NCBI GenBank assembly: GCA_040882565.1
Contig: JBBEAZ010000019.1
Coordinates: 1 to 64,000 of the forward strand
Length of the DNA stretch: 64,000 bases
Direction: 5' to 3'
Source of the DNA: CF-162 sp040882565
GTDB taxonomy: Bacteria; Chloroflexota; Dehalococcoidia; SM23-28-2; RBG-16-64-32
In this document: one piece after another, positions 54,943 through 63,027 of the stretch
Layout: the number at the start of each line of letters is the position of its first letter
Position numbering within the stretch: position 1 is the stretch's first letter
Notes under the pieces: generated by a model
Database searches by the model: none
What the model saw: the letters and a program-made list of their open reading frames with translations, nothing else
What the model was told of the DNA's origin: nothing
Translations under genes and position numbers: made by a program

Positions 54943-56097
54943 GTGAAAGAGCCTGAGTCTATCTCCCAGATCGACAACGAATACCTCTCGTTCATCGCCC
55001 GCAAAATGCTTGGCGACGACTCGGTCGAGGTGACCGAATTCAGCGTGATCGCCGACCCGTTCCAGTTCCCGCGCTTCGGCGAGAAGGAGTTCTACGAAAT
55101 CCCCTTCTCGTATCAGTCCGCGAGCGGGCCCGGCAGGTCCAGCGTGATCCTCCGGGTGATGCCGGAGATGGACGCCGTGATGATGCTGACCGGCGATACC
55201 GAGCACCGAGAGTTGAAGGCGTTCGACATCGGTCTCTACGACCGGGTCCCCGATACGTTCTTGATCCCCTACGTTCACGTCATCAACGATTCGAAGCGGA
55301 AGCAGTACTGGGCGTTCCTCAAGGACGTCCGACCGCAGATTGAAGCGCTGGGCATGCACGCGAAATGCCCAGATCACGTCGTGCGCACGATCCTCTCACA
55401 CCTGGCCGCGTTCCACGCAGAGTTCTGGGAGGACCGCAAGGTGATCGACCAACCGTGGCTGATGAGCCTGCGCCGCCCGGTCGACTACTTCTACCGCTGC
55501 GTAGTGGACATCCTCGATGGCATGAGGAGCCCATCCGCATCCAGCGTCTACGTCACGGAGCGTTGGCCCTGGCTGGCAGAGGGAGTCGTCAACCTAGTGC
55601 AGGCGCTGCCGAAGGAGACAGGCCGCGTAGTCGAGACCCTTTATCGCGAGCCCGAAGCCCTGCTTCAGCAGGTTGAGGCGATGCCGATGACGCTCTGCCA
55701 CTATGACTTCGATAACCGCAACCTGGGCATCGACGTTGGTTCTGACGCCACGCGCACCGTCGTAATCGACTGGGAGATCCTGGGCCGCGGGATTTCGGCG
55801 TCGGATGTGGTGCGGTTCACGGTCTATCAGCAGCCGGACGACCTCGAAGCGATGCTTGACTACTACCTCGATCAACTGGAATCCAACCTCGGCCGGAAGA
55901 TCGACCGCGCCGAGTGGAAGCACGGGTACGACCTGGCGTCAGTTGCCGAGTGGCAGATCAGGGGCGTGCTGTTCGGAGTGATGGTCAGCGCACCCTCGGC
56001 GCCGGTGCCAGACGATCAGCGTCCGGCGATGCGTGAGCGCGTGTTCTCGGACATCGCCTACGTCGAATCGCTGATGAAGAAGACCGGCCTGGTCTAG
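54943..56097 (+). CDS. Kinase-like phosphotransferase (ecdysteroid kinase/APH type)
   Basis: 384 aa, GTG start. The catalytic loop LCHYDFDNRNLGIDV (HxDxxxxN) and VVIDWEILGRGISASDVVRF (metal-binding Asp) define an APH-like kinase fold. Dissimilar N-lobe (YEIPFSYQSASGPGRSSVILRVMP) includes no obvious antibiotic-kinase motif. Likely phosphorylates a small hydroxylated compound. The ending overlaps the diguanylate cyclase by 4 bases (convergent). Confidence 0.82.
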   Translation: MKEPESISQIDNEYLSFIARKMLGDDSVEVTEFSVIADPFQFPRFGEKEFYEIPFSYQSASGPGRSSVILRVMPEMDAVMMLTGDTEHRELKAFDIGLYDRVPDTFLIPYVHVINDSKRKQYWAFLKDVRPQIEALGMHAKCPDHVVRTILSHLAAFHAEFWEDRKVIDQPWLMSLRRPVDYFYRCVVDILDGMRSPSASSVYVTERWPWLAEGVVNLVQALPKETGRVVETLYREPEALLQQVEAMPMTLCHYDFDNRNLGIDVGSDATRTVVIDWEILGRGISASDVVRFTVYQQPDDLEAMLDYYLDQLESNLGRKIDRAEWKHGYDLASVAEWQIRGVLFGVMVSAPSAPVPDDQRPAMRERVFSDIAYVESLMKKTGLV

Positions 56098-56963
56098 TAA
56101 GTCTCGCCCTCGAGGCGGTGCGTCTTCGGGGCCGCGGCAGTATCGGCCGTGCCCTTCCGAGACCCCGGACCGTTGATCTTGCGCTCGTGCTTGGTCGTGT
56201 ACATTGAGGCGTTGGCCTGCTGGATCAGCTCGTCGACGCTGTCGGCCGTCTCAGGGAAGCCCGCGCATCCGAACGAAGTCTCGACCTTTAGCGTCAGCTC
56301 GTTGCGGTCGATGAGGTCTAGGCCAGCGAGTTTGTTGGCGAGGCGCGTCTTCAAGGCATTCGCCAGCGAGACCGTGGTGTCCGGCAGGATGATCGCGAAC
56401 TCGTCGCCGCCGACGCGGGCGGGGATGTCGCTGCCGCGGGTGTGGTCGAGGAGGAACCGTCCGAAGGCCTGGAGTAGCTCATCGCCAACGCGGTGGCCGT
56501 GGGTGTCGTTCACTGCCTTCATTGCGTCGACATCAGCGACGATGATTGAAAGCGGACGCTTGAACGCGCGTGCGGTCTCAAGTTCGCGCTCAAGACGGTC
56601 GAAGAAGTAGCCCCTGCTGAAGAGCTGCGTGAGGTCGTCCTGCATCGCCATGTTCTCCAGTTCCATGTTGTGGACCAGGAGTCCGAGGCGGAGACGCTTT
56701 TCTGTGTTGACGGCTGTTCGCCGGGTGCGCGCTGCGGCAACGAAGGCGTAAGCGCCGAGCACGCCGAGGATCAGTGTGTTCAGGAAGAAGTCGGTCGTCC
56801 CGAGGCCGCTTCTGGCAAGCATCGCTCCCCAGCCTGACGTAAGCAGGAATACGCCAATCCCGCGAAAGACCCAGATGGTGCGATCGGCCCTGGTTGGGTC
56901 CTGTGAAATGGGCTGCTGCATCTCCAGCACCCGGTCTGGCGTGAAATCGCTCGGCTTGCTCAA
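56094..56963 (-). CDS. Membrane diguanylate cyclase (GGDEF)
   Basis: 289 aa, TTG start at 56963 (an ATG at 56921 is possible). Two membrane helices (WVFRGIGVFLLTSGWGAML, TTDFFLNTLILGVLGAYAFVAAA) are followed by a linker helix. GGDEF domain at about 115-265: NMAMQDDLTQLFSRGYFFDRLERELETA, DVDAMKAVNDTHGHRVGDELL, and RGSDIPARVGGDEFAIILPD. The RxxD I-site five residues before GGDEF is present, so product inhibition is expected. It makes cyclic di-GMP from GTP; no sensory domain beyond the membrane part. Confidence 0.93.
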   Translation of the reverse strand: MSKPSDFTPDRVLEMQQPISQDPTRADRTIWVFRGIGVFLLTSGWGAMLARSGLGTTDFFLNTLILGVLGAYAFVAAARTRRTAVNTEKRLRLGLLVHNMELENMAMQDDLTQLFSRGYFFDRLERELETARAFKRPLSIIVADVDAMKAVNDTHGHRVGDELLQAFGRFLLDHTRGSDIPARVGGDEFAIILPDTTVSLANALKTRLANKLAGLDLIDRNELTLKVETSFGCAGFPETADSVDELIQQANASMYTTKHERKINGPGSRKGTADTAAAPKTHRLEGETY

Positions 56964-57078
56964 GCTGTATATGCCCCCGTCTAAGGCTGTGAAGAAAACG
57001 CACAGCCCATCTCGACTAATTATTAGGACGACAGCGCCGGAATCGCTGTTACATTGGATGACAGCCTGCCAGCCACGG

Positions 57079-57108
57079 TTGTAGGCCGTTTTCGCTACGA
57101 ATTACAAT
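57079..57108 (+). promoter_or_regulatory. Promoter of tRNA-Met
   Basis: TTGTAG (57079-57084), 18-base spacer, TACAAT (57103-57108), ending 9 bases before the tRNA 5' end. Confidence 0.7.
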
Positions 57109-57117
57109 TCGATGGGC

Positions 57118-57192
57118 GGGCCCGTAGCTCAAGGGCAGAGCACCCGGCTCATAACCGGTCGGTTGCTGGTTCGAATCCAGCCGGGCCCACCA
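57118..57192 (+). tRNA. tRNA with anticodon CAT (elongator Met or Ile2)
   Basis: 75 nt including encoded CCA. Acceptor GGGCCCG/CGGGCCC pairs fully. Anticodon stem CCCGG/CCGGT (one mismatch) around loop CTCATAA. G1-C72 and the lack of three consecutive G-C pairs argue against the initiator. Elongator Met and lysidine-modified Ile cannot be separated by eye. Confidence 0.9.
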
Positions 57193-57227
57193 ACCTCGAC
57201 TGACTCTCTGCTACGATGTAGCGCGCC

Positions 57228-58247
57228 ATGCTGGAACCGCGCATTGAAGAGTTCCTGCGTTCCCGGGTCCCTGCGGCTGAGGGACTTGCCGTGTCGGCGC
57301 TGCACCGCATCCCCGGCGGCGCTTCACGCGAAACGTGGTCGTTCGACGCGACCTGGCGCGAGAACGGCGGCAGCGTCGTCTCCCGGGGTTTCATCCTGCG
57401 CCGCGATCCCGATGCCAGCCTGCTCGAGTCCGACCGTGATCTGGAGTTCCGGGTGATGGCGGCCGCCAGGGCCGCCGGTGTGCCGGTACCCGAAATGTAC
57501 TGGCTCGAGCAAGACGTTTCCTGGCTGGACCGGCCGTTTTTCGTGATGGAGCGCATCGATGGCTGCGAGACCAGCCCGACCAAGGTGCTGATGGACCCAC
57601 GGCTCTTCGCCCATCGCGAAAAGATAGCGCAGCAGTTCGTCGCCATCCTCGCGCGCATCCACAACCTTGACTGGCGCGCGCTCGACCTCGAATTCCTCGG
57701 CGTCCCGGCTGATGAGTCCGCGTGTGCGATCAAGGAACTCGATAAGTGGGAGGAGGTCGTCGACCGGGAGGCGCTGGAGCCTCAGCCGGTCCTCCGCGCC
57801 GCCTTCCGTTGGATGCGTCGTCACTCGCCGCGGCCGGCGGAGCGGATCGTTCTCGTCCATGCTGACTACCGCACCGGCAACTTCCTCTGCGACGCTGAGG
57901 GCACAATCCAGGGCATCCTCGACTGGGAGATGGCCCACCTCGGCGATCCGCTGGACGACCTCGGGTTCACGGTGATCCGCCCGTGGCGCTGGCTCGGCAA
58001 CGAGTTGATGTGCGGTTTGATGGAGCGAGACGATTTCATCCGCCGCTACGAAGCGGCGAGCGGCCTCAGCGTCGATGCTGAATCGCTGCGTTTCTGGGAG
58101 GTGCTTGGCAACGTCAAGCTGGCCGCGATCTTTCTGACCGGCGCTCGTTCGTTCTGCGAGGGCCGAACCCGCAGCCCGATGATGGCGTTCCTCGGGCGCA
58201 ACGTGTCGCGGCTTGAGCTAGAGATCATGGACTTGATGGGGGTCTAA
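57228..58247 (+). CDS. Phosphotransferase family protein (ACAD10/FadE36-like)
   Basis: 339 aa. APH-like fold: VSALHRIPGGASRETWSFDA (glycine loop), LVHADYRTGNFLCDAEGTIQGILDWEMAHLGDPLDDLGF (HxDxxxxN and D-W-E metal site). This form is found with acyl-CoA dehydrogenases of the ACAD10/11 group, where it phosphorylates hydroxyacyl-CoAs. A minus-strand acyl-CoA dehydrogenase is at the right edge of this window, but not linked. A companion hypothetical gene begins one base after the stop. Confidence 0.9.
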   Translation: MLEPRIEEFLRSRVPAAEGLAVSALHRIPGGASRETWSFDATWRENGGSVVSRGFILRRDPDASLLESDRDLEFRVMAAARAAGVPVPEMYWLEQDVSWLDRPFFVMERIDGCETSPTKVLMDPRLFAHREKIAQQFVAILARIHNLDWRALDLEFLGVPADESACAIKELDKWEEVVDREALEPQPVLRAAFRWMRRHSPRPAERIVLVHADYRTGNFLCDAEGTIQGILDWEMAHLGDPLDDLGFTVIRPWRWLGNELMCGLMERDDFIRRYEAASGLSVDAESLRFWEVLGNVKLAAIFLTGARSFCEGRTRSPMMAFLGRNVSRLELEIMDLMGV

Positions 58248-58248
58248 T

Positions 58249-58779
58249 GTGAAGCCGAACGGACTGGAAGCGTTGCGCGCGATTCAGGCGACCCTGGTAG
58301 AGACGCTGATGCCGGAACTGCAGTCGATGTTTGCCCAGGACTCGGCGCAGACAATCGCCATGCTCGTCGAGTCGCTGGCCGCGGAGTGGGACGCAGCAGC
58401 AGCGGACCTGCACACGGACAACGAGGCGATCAGGGGAGTTCTGGCCGCCGCGGCGTCGGCTCTTCTCGCACTCCCTGGACGCAACGAAAATCGTGATGCG
58501 CTCGTCATTGATGTGGACGGGGTAATGCGGGAGGCCGGGGACGGCTCGGGCGCCGTCTCCAGCCTCTCAGCTGAGAACGACAGGCTCCGCCTCGTCCTGG
58601 AGCATTTGCTCAGTTTCATCGAGGACACGTCGGGGGAGCTGGACAGCGAAGGGTTGGACGAAACCCGCCGCGCAGCCTACCGGCACCTCCGGCAGGTCGC
58701 CACCAGGGGATGGTGTTTCTGGGACGTAGCGAGTTTCCGCGAGAGGATGGTGCAGGCGCGGGCGGAGACACAAACGTGA
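58249..58779 (+). CDS. Hypothetical protein following the phosphotransferase
   Basis: 176 aa from GTG 58249, one base after the upstream stop. The sequence is helical and acidic (EALRAIQATLVETLMPELQSMFAQDSAQTIAMLVESLAAEWDAAAADLHTDNEAIRGVLAAAASALLAL), with a Trp/Phe-rich end (RGWCFWDVASFRERM). Proteins of this kind follow ACAD10-type phosphotransferases in other genomes as I recall. No activity can be assigned; it may form a complex with its neighbour. Confidence 0.75.
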   Translation: MKPNGLEALRAIQATLVETLMPELQSMFAQDSAQTIAMLVESLAAEWDAAAADLHTDNEAIRGVLAAAASALLALPGRNENRDALVIDVDGVMREAGDGSGAVSSLSAENDRLRLVLEHLLSFIEDTSGELDSEGLDETRRAAYRHLRQVATRGWCFWDVASFRERMVQARAETQT

Positions 58780-58803
58780 CGCGCTTGCCTGCGCTCGGAT
58801 AAA

Positions 58804-59388
58804 ATGTCTGTACTTATGCGATCGGACGAATTGCTCGAAAGACTCGAAGCGGTGCTTGCGGATTACACGCCCCGCCAGATCGACAACCCCTCCGCCTCTG
58901 CTGCCGCCGTTCTCGTCCTGGTAAGGTCCGTGAAGGACGAGCCTCATATCGTCTTCACCGAGCGGACCAGCAAGGTCGAACACCACAAGGGCCAGATCTG
59001 TTTCCCGGGCGGTGGCTCCGACGAAACCGACCCCACGCCGGAAGCGACTGCCCTGCGCGAGACGTTCGAGGAGATCGGTGTCAAGAGCGAGGACGTGCGG
59101 ATCATCGGCCAACTGGACGACATGGTCACTGTCAGCAACTTTCGCGTCTCGCCGTTTGTCGGTGTGATCCAGCATGAAGCCGGGTATGAGTACGAGATCT
59201 GCGACGCGGAAGTAGAGCGCGTCATTGAGGTACCGCTCTCGTTCCTGATGGAAGACGGGAATATGGAGCTGGAAGTCCGCGAACACCAGGGCCGGGAAGT
59301 ACTAGTCCCGGCATTTTCCTATAACGGGCACCGCATCTGGGGCGCCACGGCACGAATGCTCCACCAGCTCATCGAGCTGGTGCGCTAG
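58804..59388 (+). CDS. NUDIX hydrolase, CoA pyrophosphatase-like
   Basis: 194 aa. The Nudix box appears as CFPGGGSDETDPTPEATALRETFEEIG (G...E...RExxEEIG). KVEHHKGQICFPGG just before is the CoAse (UPF0035/NudL) motif. C-terminal region (EVPLSFLMEDGNMELEVREHQGREVLVPAFSYNGHRIWGATARML) fits the group. It would hydrolyse CoA or other nucleoside diphosphates to AMP plus phosphopantetheine. Confidence 0.93.
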   Translation: MSVLMRSDELLERLEAVLADYTPRQIDNPSASAAAVLVLVRSVKDEPHIVFTERTSKVEHHKGQICFPGGGSDETDPTPEATALRETFEEIGVKSEDVRIIGQLDDMVTVSNFRVSPFVGVIQHEAGYEYEICDAEVERVIEVPLSFLMEDGNMELEVREHQGREVLVPAFSYNGHRIWGATARMLHQLIELVR

Positions 59389-59393
59389 CCCGC

Positions 59394-59630
59394 TTGTCCG
59401 AGACAGCGTCGCCGTCCGCGCACCGCAAACGTCCTCCTTGCAAGCGCTGCGGCACGTCCGAGTGGGATATCGAGACTCGACCGAAATCGACGGTACGCTG
59501 GCTCGCCGAGACGGTTTTCGCGGTCCCTGACGTCCTGATCTTTCAGAGCGAGTCCGGCGGCTGGCCCGCTCACAGCTATGAGCGGTGGACTTGCTCAAAG
59601 TGCGGCCGTACCGTGCGAGTCGCGAGCTAG
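59394..59630 (+). CDS. Small zinc-ribbon protein
   Basis: 78 aa, TTG start 5 bases after the NUDIX stop. Two CxxC pairs (PCKRCGTSEW, WTCSKCGRTV) form a simple zinc ribbon around a beta segment. Its last base is shared with the next gene (TAGTG), so it is coupled with the phosphatase. Function unknown. Confidence 0.75.
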   Translation: MSETASPSAHRKRPPCKRCGTSEWDIETRPKSTVRWLAETVFAVPDVLIFQSESGGWPAHSYERWTCSKCGRTVRVAS

Positions 59631-60274
59631 TGCGCCTGCTACTGATCCGCCACGCTGAGTCTACCGGTAACGCCGAGTCGCGGCTGCAAGGGCGCCGCAA
59701 TTTCCCGCTGACGCCGCACGGCGAACGCCAGGCCGAGAGCCTCGCTCATCGCCTGCAGGAGATGGACGTGAGTGCGGTCTATGCCAGCCCGCTGCTGCGC
59801 GCAATGCAGACCGCTGAGTACGTCGCGGCGGCGTGCGGCGTCGCGGTGACGTCCGATGCGCGCATCCAGGAGTACGACTTCGGCGAAGCGGTCTCGGGCC
59901 TGACCTGGGACGTCATCCGCGAACGGCACCCCGATGTGATCGCGGCGATGAGGACGAACGACTCCGCGTTCCCGCGCTATCCCGGCGAAGAAGGGCGCGG
60001 CGTTTTCTCGCAGCGGGTGGCGGCGGCACTCGCCGAGATCCGGGAGCGGCATAGCAACGCCCACGCGGTTGCCGTTGTCACCCACGCTGGGCCGATCGTC
60101 GTCCATATCATGGACGTCGTGGGACGCAGCTACGCCCGCCCCATCCCCTTCACGATCGACAACGCCTCAATCACGACGATCGCTTGCGACAAGCCCGAGT
60201 CGTTCGCGGGGGCGGTGGTTATCGGCATCAACGACACCTGCCACCTCCGCGATCTCGCCGCCACGCTTGACTAG
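59630..60274 (+). CDS. Histidine phosphatase family protein (phosphoglycerate mutase-like)
   Basis: 214 aa from GTG 59630, overlapping the previous stop by one base. The catalytic His is in LLLIRHAESTGNAESRLQGRRNFPLTPHGERQAESLA (RHxE/G). VYASPLLRAMQTAEYVA, EYDFGEAVSGLTWDVI and VVTHAGPIVVHI (second His) complete the active site. It may be a phosphoglycerate mutase-like, alpha-ribazole or broad-specificity phosphatase; cofactor-independence cannot be read. Confidence 0.9.
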   Translation: MRLLLIRHAESTGNAESRLQGRRNFPLTPHGERQAESLAHRLQEMDVSAVYASPLLRAMQTAEYVAAACGVAVTSDARIQEYDFGEAVSGLTWDVIRERHPDVIAAMRTNDSAFPRYPGEEGRGVFSQRVAAALAEIRERHSNAHAVAVVTHAGPIVVHIMDVVGRSYARPIPFTIDNASITTIACDKPESFAGAVVIGINDTCHLRDLAATLD

Positions 60275-60354
60275 CGAGATTGCGGGTGAGGGCGTTTGCC
60301 GCTAACGTTGCGTCAGAATCCGGTCGCAAAACGCACGCTATGACGCTCTAAACG

Positions 60355-61422
60355 ATGTACGGACCTTCACCAGCCGAACGAAACGCGATGGCGCGGCGCC
60401 TTATCAGCCGGAGAAAGCTGAACGAGGCGCTGGACCTCCTCAACGACACGATTCGCCAGGACCCGCGCTTCGCCGAGTCGTTCGAGAACCGCGCCGAGGT
60501 CTTCGAGATGCTCGGCATGTACCCGCAGGCACAGGCTGACAGGCGCAAGGCCGGGGAGCTGCGCGTCTTGTACCCGCCGCCGCTGCAGCCGACGCCTCCT
60601 CCCACGGAGGAGCCCGCGCCGCCGGCATCGGCAACGCCACCCGCGCCCGACGAAGCTCAGGTCATCGTAGGCTCGCCCTTCGCTCCGGACGAACCAGCGG
60701 ACGAATCGACGGTCGAGCCGGACCTGCAGGAAGAACTGCCGGTTGTCGAAGAGCCGCTGGAAGACGTCTTCGCTCCGGAGCCCGCGCCAGACCGGTACGA
60801 TTCGCCGCCGATGACGCCTGCGTACCGCGGTGCGGAAGAACGGTCCGTCGGCGCGGCGTTTTTGCAGGCGGCAGCCGTCGTCTTTTTCGCTCTAGGCATC
60901 TTCATCGTCGCCGGTGTCGGCATTTATGTTGCCCTGGGCGAGCTTCAGGGCGACGACAACCCTGGTGTGCCCTCTGCGACCTCACCCGGTGCGACGGACC
61001 CCAGCGCAAGCGCAGGCGCGAGCCCGAGTGACACCTCGACGCGTGTGCCCGGCAGCCTTGAGGAGGCGTTAGCCGGGAGCCCGTTCCCGTTCACCCGCCT
61101 GCAGGCGGCCTGGGAGGGGAAAGACCTGACTGTCGACATCGGTGAGATCAGCACTGCGGTTACCAACTTCGACGTTGACGCCGTCGATGTGACGCTCTCG
61201 CGCGGTGGCGCGACGATGTCGATCAGCGTGCTGCTTTACGGCTCCCAGGACGGCCCGGCCGCGGACTGGAACCTCGGTGGCACACCTTCGCCCAAGGAGC
61301 CCGGGAGGATTCCGGCCGACACGTCCATCTGGTACAACCTCAACGCTGTTGTCGTCGTAACCCAGCATTCCGAGGCGATCAAGCCGGACGCCTTGGCGGC
61401 GTTCCTTGACCTGGCGTCTTAG
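60355..61422 (+). CDS. TPR-like protein with membrane anchor
   Basis: 355 aa. An N-terminal TPR-like pair (RRLISRRKLNEALDLLNDTIRQDPRFAESFENRAEVFEMLGMYPQAQADRRKAGEL, about 13-68) is followed by a long Pro/Glu-rich linker (about 70-160), one membrane helix (AAFLQAAAVVFFALGIFIVAGVGIYVAL, about 167-194) and a secreted beta-rich C-terminus (TRLQAAWEGKDLTVDIGEISTAVTNFDVDAVDVTLSRGG). The domain layout suggests a cytosolic TPR that recruits a partner and an external sensor. No family recognised. Confidence 0.75.
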   Translation: MYGPSPAERNAMARRLISRRKLNEALDLLNDTIRQDPRFAESFENRAEVFEMLGMYPQAQADRRKAGELRVLYPPPLQPTPPPTEEPAPPASATPPAPDEAQVIVGSPFAPDEPADESTVEPDLQEELPVVEEPLEDVFAPEPAPDRYDSPPMTPAYRGAEERSVGAAFLQAAAVVFFALGIFIVAGVGIYVALGELQGDDNPGVPSATSPGATDPSASAGASPSDTSTRVPGSLEEALAGSPFPFTRLQAAWEGKDLTVDIGEISTAVTNFDVDAVDVTLSRGGATMSISVLLYGSQDGPAADWNLGGTPSPKEPGRIPADTSIWYNLNAVVVVTQHSEAIKPDALAAFLDLAS

Positions 61423-61444
61423 CGCCGCGTTAAGGACAAAGAAA

Positions 61445-61519
61445 TGGAGCGGAAGACGGGATTCGAACCCGCGACCCTCGCCTTGGCAAGGCGATGCTCT
61501 ACCACTGAGCCACTTCCGC
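61445..61519 (-). tRNA. tRNA-Gly (GCC)
   Basis: 75 nt with encoded CCA. Acceptor GCGGAAG/CTTCCGC, D arm with GTGGCTCAGTGGTAGAGC, anticodon stem TCGCC/GGCGA around TTGCCAA (anticodon GCC), T arm GCGGGTTCGAATCCCG. On the minus strand, downstream of the SRPBCC gene's divergent start. Confidence 0.94.
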
Positions 61520-61625
61520 TCGCTCACCCCATTATACGCCGGGCCTGACCCCCCGCAACTTCCTTGACGCCCGCCCGCGCGCCGTTTAGCCTGCGGTCTA
61601 GCGACTCTGTGTGGAGGAGACACGT

Positions 61626-62060
61626 ATGCCCAGGCTGAAGGCCGCAATCGACATCGACGCACCGCGCGAGCACGTCTTCGCGGCCGCTGAACCACTGAAG
61701 ATGCCCGCGTGGACCATCCATGTGAAGGACGTGATCCTGACCGAAGGCGACGGCAAGACTCCCGGCACGAAGGACAAGACTATCATCCAGGTCACGCCGC
61801 GCAAGAACACCCTGCTCAGCGAGTGGACCGAGTACAAGCCCGGCGAGGGCTGGGCCCGCAACTTCACCGGCTACCTTTCCGGCGAGGAGCGCCTCACCTT
61901 TTCGCCCTCGGGCAATGGCACCCGCGTCGAATGGATCTACAACTACACGCCCCCGTTCGGCTTAATCGGCAAGATTGGCGCCCTGCTCGTGATGTCCCGT
62001 GTGGTTCAGAACAACATGGAGGCCTCGCTCGAGACGTTGAAGCGCGAACTCGAGATCTAG
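61626..62060 (+). CDS. SRPBCC family protein
   Basis: 144 aa, ATG 61626 after GGAGGAG. START-like helix-grip fold: LKAAIDIDAPREHVFAAAEPLKMPAWTIHVKDVILTEGDGKT, then TIIQVTPRKNTLLSEWTEYKPGEGWARNF and a C-terminal helix (SRVVQNNMEASLETLKRELEI). Such proteins bind hydrophobic ligands or act as coenzyme Q-binding or polyketide-related cyclases; ligand unknown. Confidence 0.9.
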   Translation: MPRLKAAIDIDAPREHVFAAAEPLKMPAWTIHVKDVILTEGDGKTPGTKDKTIIQVTPRKNTLLSEWTEYKPGEGWARNFTGYLSGEERLTFSPSGNGTRVEWIYNYTPPFGLIGKIGALLVMSRVVQNNMEASLETLKRELEI

Positions 62061-62082
62061 GTAGCTGGGCGACAATCTCTCG

Positions 62083-62727
62083 TTAGCTCACACGTCTCTT
62101 TCGCGATTTCGCCTCACTGTTCGTCCCCGTATCAGGCGTATTCAGCCGGGTAGGCTCCAAATTTCGCCGGGTCTGATCTGATCGCCTTCTTCGCCTACGC
62201 TTCGGGGGAGGCCCGGGGTCGTTAGGCAGATCGTCGAAAAACAGTGAGAGCTGGCGCTCAGTTGACGCGTTATCCCGCGATTGGCTGTCCCGGAACGTCG
62301 TGATCTCTTGCTCGATCTCGCTCAGGCTGGTCAAAGGCAGATAGACGGACGCGAAACGGATATATGCCACCTCATTCAAAACGCGGAGGCGTTCAATGAC
62401 CATGTTGCCAATCAGGGTCGAGCGTACAGCCGGCTTATTCAGACCGGCAATCGTCGTTGCGACTTCTTGCGCAAGAGCTTCCACCGCCCCTGAGGGAACG
62501 GGACACTTGTCGCAAGCTTTCCGGACCCCTCGGATGAGCTTGTCAATGTCAAAGTCTTCTCGCCTCCCGCCCTTCTTCAGCACTGACACGCCACCGAAGT
62601 CAGCCCTTTCAAGGCTAGAGAAGCGCCGTCCGCAATCCTGACATTCCCGGCGACGCCGAATCCCATCCCCGTCTGGCCGGGAATCGGTAACGCTTGTCTT
62701 TTCGTGCCCGCAGAAGACGCAGATCAC
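62083..62727 (-). CDS. nrdR: Transcriptional repressor NrdR with basic C-terminal extension
   Basis: 214 aa against about 150-160 in the family. The zinc ribbon is MICVFCGHEKTSVTDSRPDGDGIRRRRECQDCGRRFSSLER (C3, C6, C29, C32) and the ATP-cone follows (VLKKGGRREDFDIDKLIRGVRKAC ... RFASVYLPLTSLSEIEQEI). NrdR senses ATP/dATP and represses ribonucleotide reductase genes. The extra C-terminal segment (from about 155) is Pro/Arg/Lys-rich (PPPKRRRRRRSDQTRR...AKSRKRRVS). Its ATG overlaps the stop of the YjzC-like gene by 4 bases (ATGA). Confidence 0.95.
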   Translation of the reverse strand: MICVFCGHEKTSVTDSRPDGDGIRRRRECQDCGRRFSSLERADFGGVSVLKKGGRREDFDIDKLIRGVRKACDKCPVPSGAVEALAQEVATTIAGLNKPAVRSTLIGNMVIERLRVLNEVAYIRFASVYLPLTSLSEIEQEITTFRDSQSRDNASTERQLSLFFDDLPNDPGPPPKRRRRRRSDQTRRNLEPTRLNTPDTGTNSEAKSRKRRVS

Positions 62728-62909
62728 TTCTTGTGTTTGGTTGGATCCACTGGCATGAACTTTTCGACGGGATGCCTGGTGGGCGGGAACGGCGTGCCCT
62801 TCGTGTGAGTCGTCTCGTAAGGCCCCCGATCGCCGCCGCGCGGCCCGACCGTTTTGTACTGGCCGGAGTCGCCACTCTTCTCACCTGGACTGTAGGCGGG
62901 CTTAGCCAT
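62724..62909 (-). CDS. YjzC-like small protein
   Basis: 61 aa from ATG 62909, chosen for AAGGAGGCGAG just upstream; the longer frame to 63008 adds 33 intergenic residues. The sequence (KSGDSGQYKTVGPRGGDRGPYETTHTKGTPFPPTRHPVEKFMPVDPTKHKK) follows the YjzC-family pattern of GPRGG, KG..FPPT and DPTKHK. Function is not known. Coupled to nrdR. Confidence 0.78.
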   Translation of the reverse strand: MAKPAYSPGEKSGDSGQYKTVGPRGGDRGPYETTHTKGTPFPPTRHPVEKFMPVDPTKHKK

Positions 62910-63027
62910 CTCGCCTCCTCCTTCGATCACGCAACCTAATTGGGCTTTTAGTCTAATACCAGATGTGGGAGACGTCAAGCAACGCGCCAGATCATGTTGT
63001 GGATACAATGGATCAGATGTTCGCGTA

